A DNA stretch of 64,000 nt from assembly GCA_023423045.1 (NCBI GenBank), contig JAFAGA010000045.1, positions 19,044 through 83,043 of the forward strand, in the 5' to 3' direction. Source of the DNA: Bacillota bacterium (lineage in GTDB: Bacteria > Bacillota > Clostridia > Lachnospirales > Lachnospiraceae). Shown in pieces: positions 8,678 through 17,212 of the stretch; position 1 is the first letter of the stretch, and the number at the start of each line of letters is the position of its first letter. The notes beneath the pieces are model-generated. The model saw only the letters and a list, made by a program, of their open reading frames with translations, made no database searches and was not told the origin of the DNA. A program made the translations under genes and the position numbers.

Positions 8678-9445
8678 ATGCTTCGAATTAAGATCGGTGT
8701 AACTACGAGCAGAGGGAATGTCAGAAGCAGTAATGAAGATAACTTTCTCATGAATGGGAAATGCTTGGAGATTAGTAAAGATGAGAAAACGTTAGGCGGC
8801 AGAGGTAAGATACCGCTGCTGGCTGCTGTATTTGATGGAATGGGCGGAAGCAGTCACGGGAAAGAGGCATCATTGACAGCGGCAGCCCTTCTCAGTGAAT
8901 ATGGCCGGGAGCTGGTTAAGCTTGGCGATAAGCTTTCTGTGACAGAGTTGGACCAGCTTATACAGAGAGTGAATCTGGGAGTCTGCTCCATAGAGATAAC
9001 AGGCAGAGCGCCCGGCTCTACATTAGCTCTACTCTGCATGAACGATAAGAAGATATATGCAGCCAATGTAGGAGACAGCAGGATTTATCAGTACCAGAAG
9101 AAGAGACTGGAACAATTATCAGTAGATCATAATCAGGCGCATGACCTAATCAGTTTCGGCCTGAAAGCAGAAGGGCGATCAGGGAAGAATATACTGACAC
9201 AGTATCTTGGAATCTCGCCAGAAGAAATGGTAATAGAACCACATTATGTTACATTGGAAAATGAAAAGAAGTATTTTTTGCTGTGCACCGATGGATTGAT
9301 AGAAGGAATAGGAGAAACTGAAATCGCAACAATCATAGATAAATATAAGTACAATGTAAAAAAAGCGACGCAGGTTATGGTTTCAGAAGCAATCCGAGGC
9401 GGTGCGAGGGATAATCTGACAGCAATGTTGATCAGGATATCTTAA
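8678..9445 (+). CDS. PP2C-family Ser/Thr protein phosphatase
   Basis: Cytoplasmic metal-dependent phosphatase of the PppA/Stp1 type, 255 residues. Visible PP2C motifs are VRSSNEDNFL near the N-terminus, the metal-binding VFDGMGG, YAANVGDSRIY, LLCTDGL and the closing GARDNLTAM. The start is set to ATG 8678 because AAGAAGGGTGGG lies just upstream; an upstream ATG at 8654 lacks such a site. It directly precedes a Ser/Thr kinase, so the two probably set the phosphorylation state of the same targets. Likely substrates are the kinase itself and ligands of the FHA domains encoded downstream, in EssC and the DUF6382-like protein. Confidence 0.9.
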   Translation: MLRIKIGVTTSRGNVRSSNEDNFLMNGKCLEISKDEKTLGGRGKIPLLAAVFDGMGGSSHGKEASLTAAALLSEYGRELVKLGDKLSVTELDQLIQRVNLGVCSIEITGRAPGSTLALLCMNDKKIYAANVGDSRIYQYQKKRLEQLSVDHNQAHDLISFGLKAEGRSGKNILTQYLGISPEEMVIEPHYVTLENEKKYFLLCTDGLIEGIGETEIATIIDKYKYNVKKATQVMVSEAIRGGARDNLTAMLIRIS

Positions 9446-9484
9446 TTATCATAAATAAATATATTACTATGGAAGAGGGATAGA

Positions 9485-11485
9485 ATGGGCGCTTTTAATC
9501 CACATAGTTTGGAACCTTTCTGGGATTCGTGGTGTATTGACAGTTTGATTGGTGAGGGAAGCTTTGGTTCGGTTTATAAGATATACAGGGAAGATTTCGG
9601 CACCAGGTATTACAGTGCACTGAAGATTATTACGGTACCAAAGACAGAAGCGGAAGAAAAACAGGCATTTTATGAGGGTATGGATGGAAATTCCGCGACG
9701 CAGTATTTCCGGGGCATTGTGGAGGAGCTGTACAAAGAAATATCTATCATGACAGAGTTAAAAGGAAAAAATAATATTGTAAGCTATGAAGACCATAAAA
9801 TAGTACAAAGGCAGGAAGGTGTAGGGTTCCATATCTTAATCCGTATGGAACTCCTGGAGAGCCTGAATGATTACATCCTTCGCACAGGATTTAACACAAA
9901 GCAGATTGTTAATCTTGGGAAGGATCTGTGCAGAGCATTGATCTTGTGCCAGAAGAGAGGTCTGATCCATCGGGATATTAAGCCGGCTAATATCTTTGTT
10001 TCAAGAGACGAAGATTTCAAGCTGGGTGATTTTGGAATTGCAAGAAGGCTGGAAGGAGCCGGGGAAGGTTTGTCAATCAAAGGAAATTATTCAACGATGG
10101 CACCGGAGGTCTATCTGGGGAACCCGTACAATGAGTCGGTGGATATCTATTCTGTTGGTATGGTATTATACTATTATTTAAACAACAGGCGGGCTCCGTT
10201 CCTGGCATCGGCTGCCACGATTCAGACCCATGGCGAGCGTCAGGAGGGTCTGCGAAGGCGCTTTGGTGGTGAAAAACTGCCCAAACCTGTTTTTGCATCC
10301 AACGACCATCTTGCTGAAGTGGTACTAAAAGCCTGTGAGTTTGATCCCAAGGACAGATACCAAAGTCCGGAGGAATTCCTAAAATCATTAGAAGAATTGC
10401 AAATCTCAGATTTGGAGAAGATGGGAGAGCTTATTGCCACAACTTCCTCTGCCGTACGGTACCAGGAGTCGGAGGATCGGTCAAGAGAGAGAACGGAGGA
10501 TGAAAGTGAGAATGCAACCGTAATATTGGGCGACCAGGATTTGGATGGAACAGTAATTCTGATTAACAAAGATAACAACATCGGGGATAACATTAAAGAT
10601 AACAAAATGATTGAGGATGAAGAGGATTATACTGTCGTCTTAACCCCTCCAGATGAAATATCATCGGATGGGATAAATCCCCCCCATTCAAAATCCAAAG
10701 TTAAGTTTATGATTGCTGCAGGTGCGGCATTGCTGTTGTGCTGTGCAGTTCCTTTTATATTTTGGAATAAAGGCAAGGCGGACAATGAATTAGCTGCGGT
10801 AGACTCCGCTAATCTATCTGAGGGTAGTGCGAATAAAGCTGTTGCGAGCGATTCGAATATTGAAGTAGAACCTGCGCAGGAGCTGACATCTTCCCCGGAA
10901 CTGATACCTACGCCGGAAGTATACGAAAGCTACGAAGTAATAAGGAAAAATGAAAATTTAAAGGATTTATCAGAGATAGACGAGATAGAGAGGGTAACCC
11001 TTTTAAGTATAGATTCGAATCAAATAGAGTCTTTAGATGCGCTGAAGGATTCTGTCCGGCTGGAATACCTCAGTGTCGAAGATAATGAACTGAGTGATAT
11101 TGGAGCTCTGGCTGGTCTGAAGAAATTGACCGTGTTCAATGTGCGGAATAATAAGATACGGGATATAAGTGCGCTGAAGGAGTTAACATCCCTTGAGGTA
11201 CTGGTTTTATCGGAGAATGAGATAAGCAGTATAGATGATCTTGTTAATTTAGTATCATTATCAGAATTACGAATTGCAACGAATCATGATATAACAGATA
11301 TTTCTGTTATAGAGAATATGAAACAGCTGCAGATCCTCATATTATCCAATACGGGAGTGAGGGATATCAGCCCTCTTTACGGTCTTGAGAACTTGATTTT
11401 GCTGGATATTACCAATACTGATATTCCGGAGAGTCAGATAGAACAATTGAAAGAGCGCCAGCCTGATTGTGAAGTGATTTATTAG
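9485..11485 (+). CDS. Membrane Ser/Thr kinase with C-terminal leucine-rich repeats
   Basis: A 666-residue Hanks-type kinase. Residues 18-290 hold the kinase domain with the glycine loop GEGSFGSV, ALKI lysine, HRDIKPAN catalytic loop near 161, DFG near 182 and an MAPEVY motif. An acidic linker (residues 325-400) leads to one transmembrane helix (about 406-428). The extracytoplasmic part has a low-complexity spacer and then five to six leucine-rich repeats of the LxxLxxN.ISDIS type (about 478-660). Most bacterial receptor kinases carry PASTA or similar sensors; an LRR sensor is less usual. All catalytic residues are present, so it should be active. It sits between the PP2C phosphatase and the FHA-bearing EssC. 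Confidence 0.9.
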   Translation: MGAFNPHSLEPFWDSWCIDSLIGEGSFGSVYKIYREDFGTRYYSALKIITVPKTEAEEKQAFYEGMDGNSATQYFRGIVEELYKEISIMTELKGKNNIVSYEDHKIVQRQEGVGFHILIRMELLESLNDYILRTGFNTKQIVNLGKDLCRALILCQKRGLIHRDIKPANIFVSRDEDFKLGDFGIARRLEGAGEGLSIKGNYSTMAPEVYLGNPYNESVDIYSVGMVLYYYLNNRRAPFLASAATIQTHGERQEGLRRRFGGEKLPKPVFASNDHLAEVVLKACEFDPKDRYQSPEEFLKSLEELQISDLEKMGELIATTSSAVRYQESEDRSRERTEDESENATVILGDQDLDGTVILINKDNNIGDNIKDNKMIEDEEDYTVVLTPPDEISSDGINPPHSKSKVKFMIAAGAALLLCCAVPFIFWNKGKADNELAAVDSANLSEGSANKAVASDSNIEVEPAQELTSSPELIPTPEVYESYEVIRKNENLKDLSEIDEIERVTLLSIDSNQIESLDALKDSVRLEYLSVEDNELSDIGALAGLKKLTVFNVRNNKIRDISALKELTSLEVLVLSENEISSIDDLVNLVSLSELRIATNHDITDISVIENMKQLQILILSNTGVRDISPLYGLENLILLDITNTDIPESQIEQLKERQPDCEVIY

Positions 11486-11543
11486 GAAGCTCGCTTTGAT
11501 TTAAGCTTTACTTGAATTTACGTGATAAAAGGAGCTTGAACAT

Positions 11544-14500
11544 ATGATAGTAAGTTTAATAAAACTGAAACAAATGTTTGATTTGACCCTACCCCTTAAA
11601 ATTAAAGGTCAGTATTGGATATCCGATATTGATGATATGGGGAAACAGCGAGATTTAATTAGTGTCGAAGCTGTTCTGGGGGAGTGGGTAGTAAAGAGCA
11701 ACAAGTTAGTGTCTATTCTGGATGTAGAAGGCAGCTTCTTACAGAGTATAATATTAAAACCCCTTAGTTATTTCAATTTGAAAATTGCTAATTCGGATGA
11801 AAGGGTAATTTTATTTGTTGAAAATATTGATCTGAGTCGGCAGATATTCACAAAATATGTGGCAAGTAGTGCGGCTTTATTTCGAATAGGACGGGCTGGT
11901 GACAGTGATTTATACTATGGGAATAAGTTTGTCTCCGGAAAGCATGCTCAGCTCTCTTATGATGGGAGCGACTGGTCGGTTACAGATACAGACAGCAAAA
12001 ACGGCACTTACATAAATGGCTTCCGGGTTGAGACTCAAAAGCTGAAAGCCGGTGATCTTATCTACATCATGGGACTGAAAATTGTTGTGGGCCATAATTA
12101 TCTGTCGGTTAATAATCCGGACGGATTGCTTAAAAATAATTCTGACAGTCTCCTGGAATATCATCCTCAAGAAGCGGCAGAGAATACGGAGCGTGACATC
12201 GAACTGCCACCGAAAAGATATTTTTATCGTTCGCCCAGGTTCTACAAGGAGAGGAAGAGTGTTAATATAAAGATTGATTCTCCTCCGCAGAGACAGAAGA
12301 ATGATACGGTTCCCATGGCGCTTATGCTGGGGCCTTCCATTACCATGGGTATGACTTCCTTAAGTACAGGACTGCTTACACTTAATAATGTGATTAGCAA
12401 GGGAGGAGACACTGCACAGGCATTGCCGACTTTGCTCATGTCGGGGAGTATGCTGCTGGGTACGGTACTATGGCCGATTTTAACCAAAAAATATGAAAAA
12501 AAGATGAGTATAAAAAGCGAACAGAAGCGGCAGGAAAAATATCTTGCTTATCTGGATGAGATTAGAGATGAGATCAGGCGCATAAGTAAAGAGCAAAGAG
12601 ATATTCTAACAGGCAACCTTATCTCACTGGAAGACTGTGAGGACAGGATTGCCGAAGAAAAAGCAAGTCTTTGGGAGAGGGCGATCGGGCAGAGTGATTT
12701 TTTACGCCTCAGGCTCGGAATTGGTAACCTTCCCTTAGAAGCAGATATTAAACATGCAGAGAAAAAGTTTACAATGGATGATGATAATTTGCAGGATGCA
12801 ATGTTATCATTAGGGGCGGAGGTAAAGCAGCTTATTAATGTACCGATCAGCGTATCTCTGACCGAGGATAATGTCATAGGGATTTTTGGAAAGGGTAATT
12901 CGACTGCCAAGATGGTAAAAGCCTTAATCCTGCAAATGATTACCCTGCACAGCTACGATGAGCTTAAGCTGATGCTGGTCACAGACGAACACAGTAATAA
13001 TGAGTGGGATTTTGTGCGATGGATTCCCCATTTCTGGAACAATGATAAAACCGTTCGCTTTTATGCGGCAGATACGGATGAGCTAAAGGAACTATCCGTT
13101 TTTATAAATAGCAATATACTATTGCGTAAAGATGCGGGAAATCAGGAATATACAGAACATACGCCCTATTATGTTATTTTCTTAACAAGCAAGAAGATGG
13201 GCGAAAAATGTGAGGCTCTCCGACAGCTCTTAGAACTAAAAAGTAACGTAGGCTTTAGCGTCATCACTGTGGCTGACGAACTAAAAGATCTGCCCAAGGA
13301 AACAAAGCTGGTAATCTCTGCTGAGGAAGAAGAATCAAGAGTATTTGATAAAAATGATATTATGGGCAGGGGAACTACTTTTTCTGCTGACGAGGTCAAC
13401 GAGGCATCGATTGAGAATCTCGCCAAAGACATAGCGAATATTGAATTGGATCTAAGCAGTCAGAATTATTCTCTTCCCAACATGCTAACCTTTCTTGAAA
13501 TGTTTCATGTCAGTAAGATGGAACATCTTAATTCTTTGACAAGATGGAAAGAGAATAATCCTACGATTACTTTACAGACACCGATTGGTATAGACACGGC
13601 AGGGGAAGCCTTTTATCTTGATTTACATGAAAAATTCCATGGGCCGCATGGCTTGGTTGCGGGCATGACCGGTTCAGGCAAATCAGAGTTTATTATTACC
13701 TATATCCTGTCAATGGCGGTCAATTATCACCCGGACGAGGTGTCCTTTATTTTAATTGATTTTAAAGGTGATGGACTTGCAGGTGCCTTTATGGATGAGG
13801 AACATAAAATAAAATTGCCCCACTTATCTGGAACGATAACGAATTTGGATGGCGGTGTTACAATCAAACGTTCTTTGATTTCGATTCAAAGTGAACTTCG
13901 CCGCAGACAGAATATATTTAAAGATACTAAGAAAATATCCAATGAAGGTACCATGGATATTTACAAATATCAGCAACTGTATCGGGATAAGGTGGTTTCT
14001 GAGCCGCTTCCTCATTTATTGATTATTTCAGATGAGTTTGCGGAGTTGAAATCCCAGCAGCCCGAATTCATGGAGCAGCTGATTAGTGCCGCACGCATCG
14101 GACGTAGTCTGGGTATTCATTTGATTCTGGCGACACAAAAACCAAGTGGTGTTGTTGATGATCAGATCTGGAGTAACAGTAAGTTCCGGGTATGTTTGAA
14201 GGTGCAGGAAAAAGCGGACAGCCAGGAAATGATAAAATGCTCGGATGCGGCGGAATTATCCCAAACGGGACGCTTCTATCTGCAGGTTGGTTATAATGAA
14301 TTATTTGCATTGGGCCAATCAGCCTGGTGCGGCGCGGAGTATACTCCGAAAGAGACCGTTGAAAAATCAATTGATTCAAGTGTTCAGGTAATTAACCATC
14401 TGGGGCGGGTACTCATGAATGTGAAGCCTGACAAGAAGACAATGATTTCGGACAACAAAATGACGCAAATAGTTGCAGCTGTCAAATACCTCTCTGATCT

Positions 14501-16133
14501 GGCAGCAGAAGAAAAGATTATGATAAAGCCCTTGTGGCTGGAACCGATTCCGGCAAATATCTTTGTTGAGAATATTGAGAAGAAGTATTCCATACAGGTA
14601 GAGCAGATGAAATTAAATCCGGTGGTCGGTGAATATGATGATCCATCAAATCAGAAACAGGATGCTCTGACGATTCCATTCACAGAGGAAGGCAATTGTT
14701 TGGTCTATGGTTCAACGGGAAACGGGAAAACCACATTTTTAACAACATTATGCTATGCCTTGATTAGGAATCACAGCGCCCAGGAAGTGAATGTGTATAT
14801 TATGGACTTTGGTTCGGAGACGCTGAAGGTATTCGAGAACGCACCACAGGTGGGCGGAGTCACCATTTCTTCCGAAGAGGAAAAGACAGTCAATTTAATA
14901 AAAATGTTATCGAAAGAGCTTGGATTGCGAAAGAGATTGTTCTCTGATTTTGGCGGGGATCATGAGAGCTATTGCAGGAATAGTGGGAAAAGTATTCCGA
15001 ATATTATGGTCATATTGAATAACTATTCCGGCTTTACAGAGCAGTATGAAGATTTAATGGAAGCCTTTAATGTACTTACCCGTGATGGAGTTAAGTATGG
15101 AATTTATTTTGCGGTTACGGCAAGCAGTACCAATACGGTAAGTTATAGAGTTGCCCAGAATTTTAAAATAATATTGACAATGCAGTTGAATGATGAAACG
15201 GATTATTCCCTGGCGGTAGGTAAAACGGGAGGACTGCTTCCTTCCAGAATGAAGGGGCGCGGACTGGTGGCACTTGATCAAGTCTACGAGTTTCAGACGG
15301 CCTATTGCAAAGATGTACCCGACAAGTTGGAATATCTGCGTTCTTATTGTGCCGGCTTGCGTTTACAGTCCCAAACAGTTGCAAGAAAGATACCGCTTCT
15401 TCCAAGTGTTGTCAAGTATGATCATGTCAGGGAATACATAAGGGACCTTAAGACACTTCCTGTTGGAATAGGTAAAAAATCCCTGCAGATTGCATCGGTA
15501 AATATGCTGAATAAAGTGCTGTTTCCGGTAGCGATGCGGGAGATATATCAGATCACTCCTTTTGCAGAAGAGTTGGTTACGGTGACTTCGGGAATGGCAG
15601 AGGTGGTAGTGATTGATGCCGAGCAGCTGCTGTCAGAGGATATTAGTGACCGATGCGTTGTTATTACAAAGGATTTTGAATTATGTATCAGGGAGTTATT
15701 TACTGATATGGTGGCGAGAAATAATTCCTATAAGGATGCGAATATGGATCAGTCCATGCTTGATCGGTTCCCGGAGAAGCTTTATATTGTCATTGGGCTA
15801 AAGCGGTTCTATGATCAGCTTTCCGGTGATGGGAAGGATAAAATGAACACTCTTCTTGATAAGGCGGAAGCTTTCTATAAACTTCGTTTTATCGTGGCGG
15901 ATTCTCTTATGCAGCTCAATTTGTTTTCTAATGAAGCCTGGTATAAACGCCATATTACAGGCTCAGAGGGAATCTGGATCGGTGATGGAATCGCTGATCA
16001 GTATCTCTTGAGAGTGAATAAAATCTCAAGTGATCTGTACGAAGAAGTGGGAGATGATTATGGATATCTGCTTGAAAGAAACCGTCCTACTTTAATTAAA
16101 CTCTTGTCATCAAGAAGGGAGGAGGATGATTGA
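11544..16133 (+). CDS. essC: EssC-like type VII secretion ATPase with FHA domain
   Basis: Motor of a type VIIb secretion system, 1529 residues. An N-terminal beta region is followed by an FHA domain (about 110-175; FRIGRAGDSDLYY, SGKHA, DSKNGTYING), which binds phosphothreonine. Two membrane helices lie near residues 255-315. The first FtsK/SpoIIIE ATPase domain has Walker A GMTGSGKS near 706 and Walker B LLIISDEFAEL. The second has GSTGNGKT near 1055 with a weaker Walker B. The C-terminal 250 residues resemble the third EssC domain but show no P-loop, so it is degenerate. Length fits EssC (about 1480). The upstream kinase and phosphatase suggest control through the FHA domain. Confidence 0.92.
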   Translation: MIVSLIKLKQMFDLTLPLKIKGQYWISDIDDMGKQRDLISVEAVLGEWVVKSNKLVSILDVEGSFLQSIILKPLSYFNLKIANSDERVILFVENIDLSRQIFTKYVASSAALFRIGRAGDSDLYYGNKFVSGKHAQLSYDGSDWSVTDTDSKNGTYINGFRVETQKLKAGDLIYIMGLKIVVGHNYLSVNNPDGLLKNNSDSLLEYHPQEAAENTERDIELPPKRYFYRSPRFYKERKSVNIKIDSPPQRQKNDTVPMALMLGPSITMGMTSLSTGLLTLNNVISKGGDTAQALPTLLMSGSMLLGTVLWPILTKKYEKKMSIKSEQKRQEKYLAYLDEIRDEIRRISKEQRDILTGNLISLEDCEDRIAEEKASLWERAIGQSDFLRLRLGIGNLPLEADIKHAEKKFTMDDDNLQDAMLSLGAEVKQLINVPISVSLTEDNVIGIFGKGNSTAKMVKALILQMITLHSYDELKLMLVTDEHSNNEWDFVRWIPHFWNNDKTVRFYAADTDELKELSVFINSNILLRKDAGNQEYTEHTPYYVIFLTSKKMGEKCEALRQLLELKSNVGFSVITVADELKDLPKETKLVISAEEEESRVFDKNDIMGRGTTFSADEVNEASIENLAKDIANIELDLSSQNYSLPNMLTFLEMFHVSKMEHLNSLTRWKENNPTITLQTPIGIDTAGEAFYLDLHEKFHGPHGLVAGMTGSGKSEFIITYILSMAVNYHPDEVSFILIDFKGDGLAGAFMDEEHKIKLPHLSGTITNLDGGVTIKRSLISIQSELRRRQNIFKDTKKISNEGTMDIYKYQQLYRDKVVSEPLPHLLIISDEFAELKSQQPEFMEQLISAARIGRSLGIHLILATQKPSGVVDDQIWSNSKFRVCLKVQEKADSQEMIKCSDAAELSQTGRFYLQVGYNELFALGQSAWCGAEYTPKETVEKSIDSSVQVINHLGRVLMNVKPDKKTMISDNKMTQIVAAVKYLSDLAAEEKIMIKPLWLEPIPANIFVENIEKKYSIQVEQMKLNPVVGEYDDPSNQKQDALTIPFTEEGNCLVYGSTGNGKTTFLTTLCYALIRNHSAQEVNVYIMDFGSETLKVFENAPQVGGVTISSEEEKTVNLIKMLSKELGLRKRLFSDFGGDHESYCRNSGKSIPNIMVILNNYSGFTEQYEDLMEAFNVLTRDGVKYGIYFAVTASSTNTVSYRVAQNFKIILTMQLNDETDYSLAVGKTGGLLPSRMKGRGLVALDQVYEFQTAYCKDVPDKLEYLRSYCAGLRLQSQTVARKIPLLPSVVKYDHVREYIRDLKTLPVGIGKKSLQIASVNMLNKVLFPVAMREIYQITPFAEELVTVTSGMAEVVVIDAEQLLSEDISDRCVVITKDFELCIRELFTDMVARNNSYKDANMDQSMLDRFPEKLYIVIGLKRFYDQLSGDGKDKMNTLLDKAEAFYKLRFIVADSLMQLNLFSNEAWYKRHITGSEGIWIGDGIADQYLLRVNKISSDLYEEVGDDYGYLLERNRPTLIKLLSSRREEDD

Positions 16134-16134
16134 A

Positions 16135-16386
16135 ATGGAAAAGGTATTAGTTGAGTTGTTTGTACCCGTTTTAAGCAAAACTTACGATATATTTATACCA
16201 TTACAGTCTCCGATGCATGAGGTACTGGAATTAATAAAAAGAGCAGTCATGGAGTTGTCTGACGGAGGGTATGTCGCTGATGAAGCTACGGCAATATGTC
16301 ATCGTGAGGATGGAACGGTTATCAATATTAACCTGTCGGTTTTTGAACTAGGGATACGAAATGGTTCAAGGCTGATGTTAATATAG
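16135..16386 (+). CDS. yukD: YukD/EsaB-like ubiquitin-fold protein
   Basis: An 83-residue protein with the size and alternating pattern of the YukD/EsaB family, small ubiquitin-like cytoplasmic components of type VIIb systems. It opens with KVLVELFVPVLSKTYDIFIP and closes with ELGIRNGSRLMLI, as expected for a beta-grasp fold. The ATG at 16126 abuts the GGAGG; ATG 16135 lies 9 nt after AAGGGAGGAGG and one base after the essC stop, so it is preferred. It is tightly coupled to essC and precedes the WXG100 genes. Confidence 0.85.
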   Translation: MEKVLVELFVPVLSKTYDIFIPLQSPMHEVLELIKRAVMELSDGGYVADEATAICHREDGTVININLSVFELGIRNGSRLMLI

Positions 16387-16460
16387 GTTATGAGAAGAAG
16401 GTAAATCTACTTCTCATACCCCGATTACAGGAATACGCACTATGTTCCTGTAATATAGGT
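16386..16460 (+). promoter_or_regulatory. Two hairpins between yukD and the first WXG100 gene
   Basis: TATGAGAAG (16389-16397) pairs with CTTCTCATA (16410-16418), and ATTACAGGAA (16424-16433) pairs with TTCCTGTAAT (16445-16454). Neither is followed by a T tract, so they look like processing or stabilising structures rather than terminators. The sequence ATATAGGTTA flanks both sides as a direct repeat. They may allow the WXG100 messages to accumulate separately from essC. Confidence 0.5.
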
Positions 16461-16487
16461 TAAAAATTTATGAAGGAGGTTCTTTTA

Positions 16488-16790
16488 ATGGCGAGAACAA
16501 TTCAGGTTACCCCTGAGCAGCTGGAGTCTGCTGCACAAAGAATCGAGGGTTTGGCAGCTGATTATAAAACACAGTATGATCAGATGTACAGCGAAACGAA
16601 TGCTATGGCTTCCGCTTGGAATGGGAAGGATAATACGGCATTTGTTGATCAGATCGCAGGTTTCAAGGATGATTTCACCAAAATGCATGCTCTGATGCTC
16701 AACTATGCTGATTTCTTAAGAAAAGCGGCAAAGGCTTATCGCGAGACGCAGGATACGGTCGTGACAGAGGCACGCAAGCTGGTAAATTAA
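16488..16790 (+). CDS. WXG100-family secreted protein (EsxA-like)
   Basis: A 100-residue helical hairpin protein with the central WNG turn (ASAWNGKDNTAF), matching the WXG100 family that type VII systems export as dimers. The start at 16488 has a perfect AAGGAGGT 7 nt upstream; an earlier in-frame ATG at 16470 lies upstream of that site. The strong RBS and the hairpins before it suggest high expression. It is followed 12 nt later by a second WXG100 gene, so the pair may form a heterodimer. Confidence 0.9.
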   Translation: MARTIQVTPEQLESAAQRIEGLAADYKTQYDQMYSETNAMASAWNGKDNTAFVDQIAGFKDDFTKMHALMLNYADFLRKAAKAYRETQDTVVTEARKLVN

Positions 16791-16802
16791 GGAGGAGAGA
16801 AA

Positions 16803-17102
16803 ATGGCAGACGGAATTCAGATTTCCACCCAGGTATTGCTGGATACAGCAGAAAAGGTTCGTTCAATTAATGGAACCATGGATACGAAACTGGCAGATAT
16901 CAATAAAAATATGAGTGATCTGGAAGCTACATGGAAAAGCGATGCTGCTTCCGACATCAGAGCGGCAATGAATGCTTTGAAGCCCCGCTTCGAGGAATAC
17001 AAAAATGTCGTAGAGTCATATGCAAAATTCCTTGTAAATACGGCTCAGAACTATGAAACTACAGAGAGTTCGATTCAAAATAATGCCAGTGCATTTAAAT
17101 AA
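16803..17102 (+). CDS. Second WXG100-family protein
   Basis: A 99-residue helical hairpin protein with WKS in the turn (ATWKSDAASDIRAAM), a common WXG variant. The C-terminus YETTESSIQNNASAF resembles export-signal tails of WXG100 proteins. GGAGGAG lies just upstream. It is probably a substrate or partner of the preceding WXG100 protein. Confidence 0.88.
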   Translation: MADGIQISTQVLLDTAEKVRSINGTMDTKLADINKNMSDLEATWKSDAASDIRAAMNALKPRFEEYKNVVESYAKFLVNTAQNYETTESSIQNNASAFK

Positions 17103-17110
17103 ATGCACAA

Positions 17111-17151
17111 CACAATATATGGGTGTTGAATTCCGACGCCCATATATTGTG
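17111..17151 (+). promoter_or_regulatory. 16-bp intra-operonic hairpin after the WXG100 pair
   Basis: CACAATATATGGGTGT (17111-17126) pairs over 16 positions (one G-U) with ACGCCCATATATTGTG (17136-17151) around a 9-nt loop. No T run follows. It is a likely 3' stabiliser or partial attenuator separating the abundant WXG100 message from the downstream genes. Confidence 0.55.
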
Positions 17152-17212
17152 GTATGGAAGACAAAGGATAAAAGATGCTGCTAAGCATATAACAGGTGTG
17201 GAGGAAGTAAAA

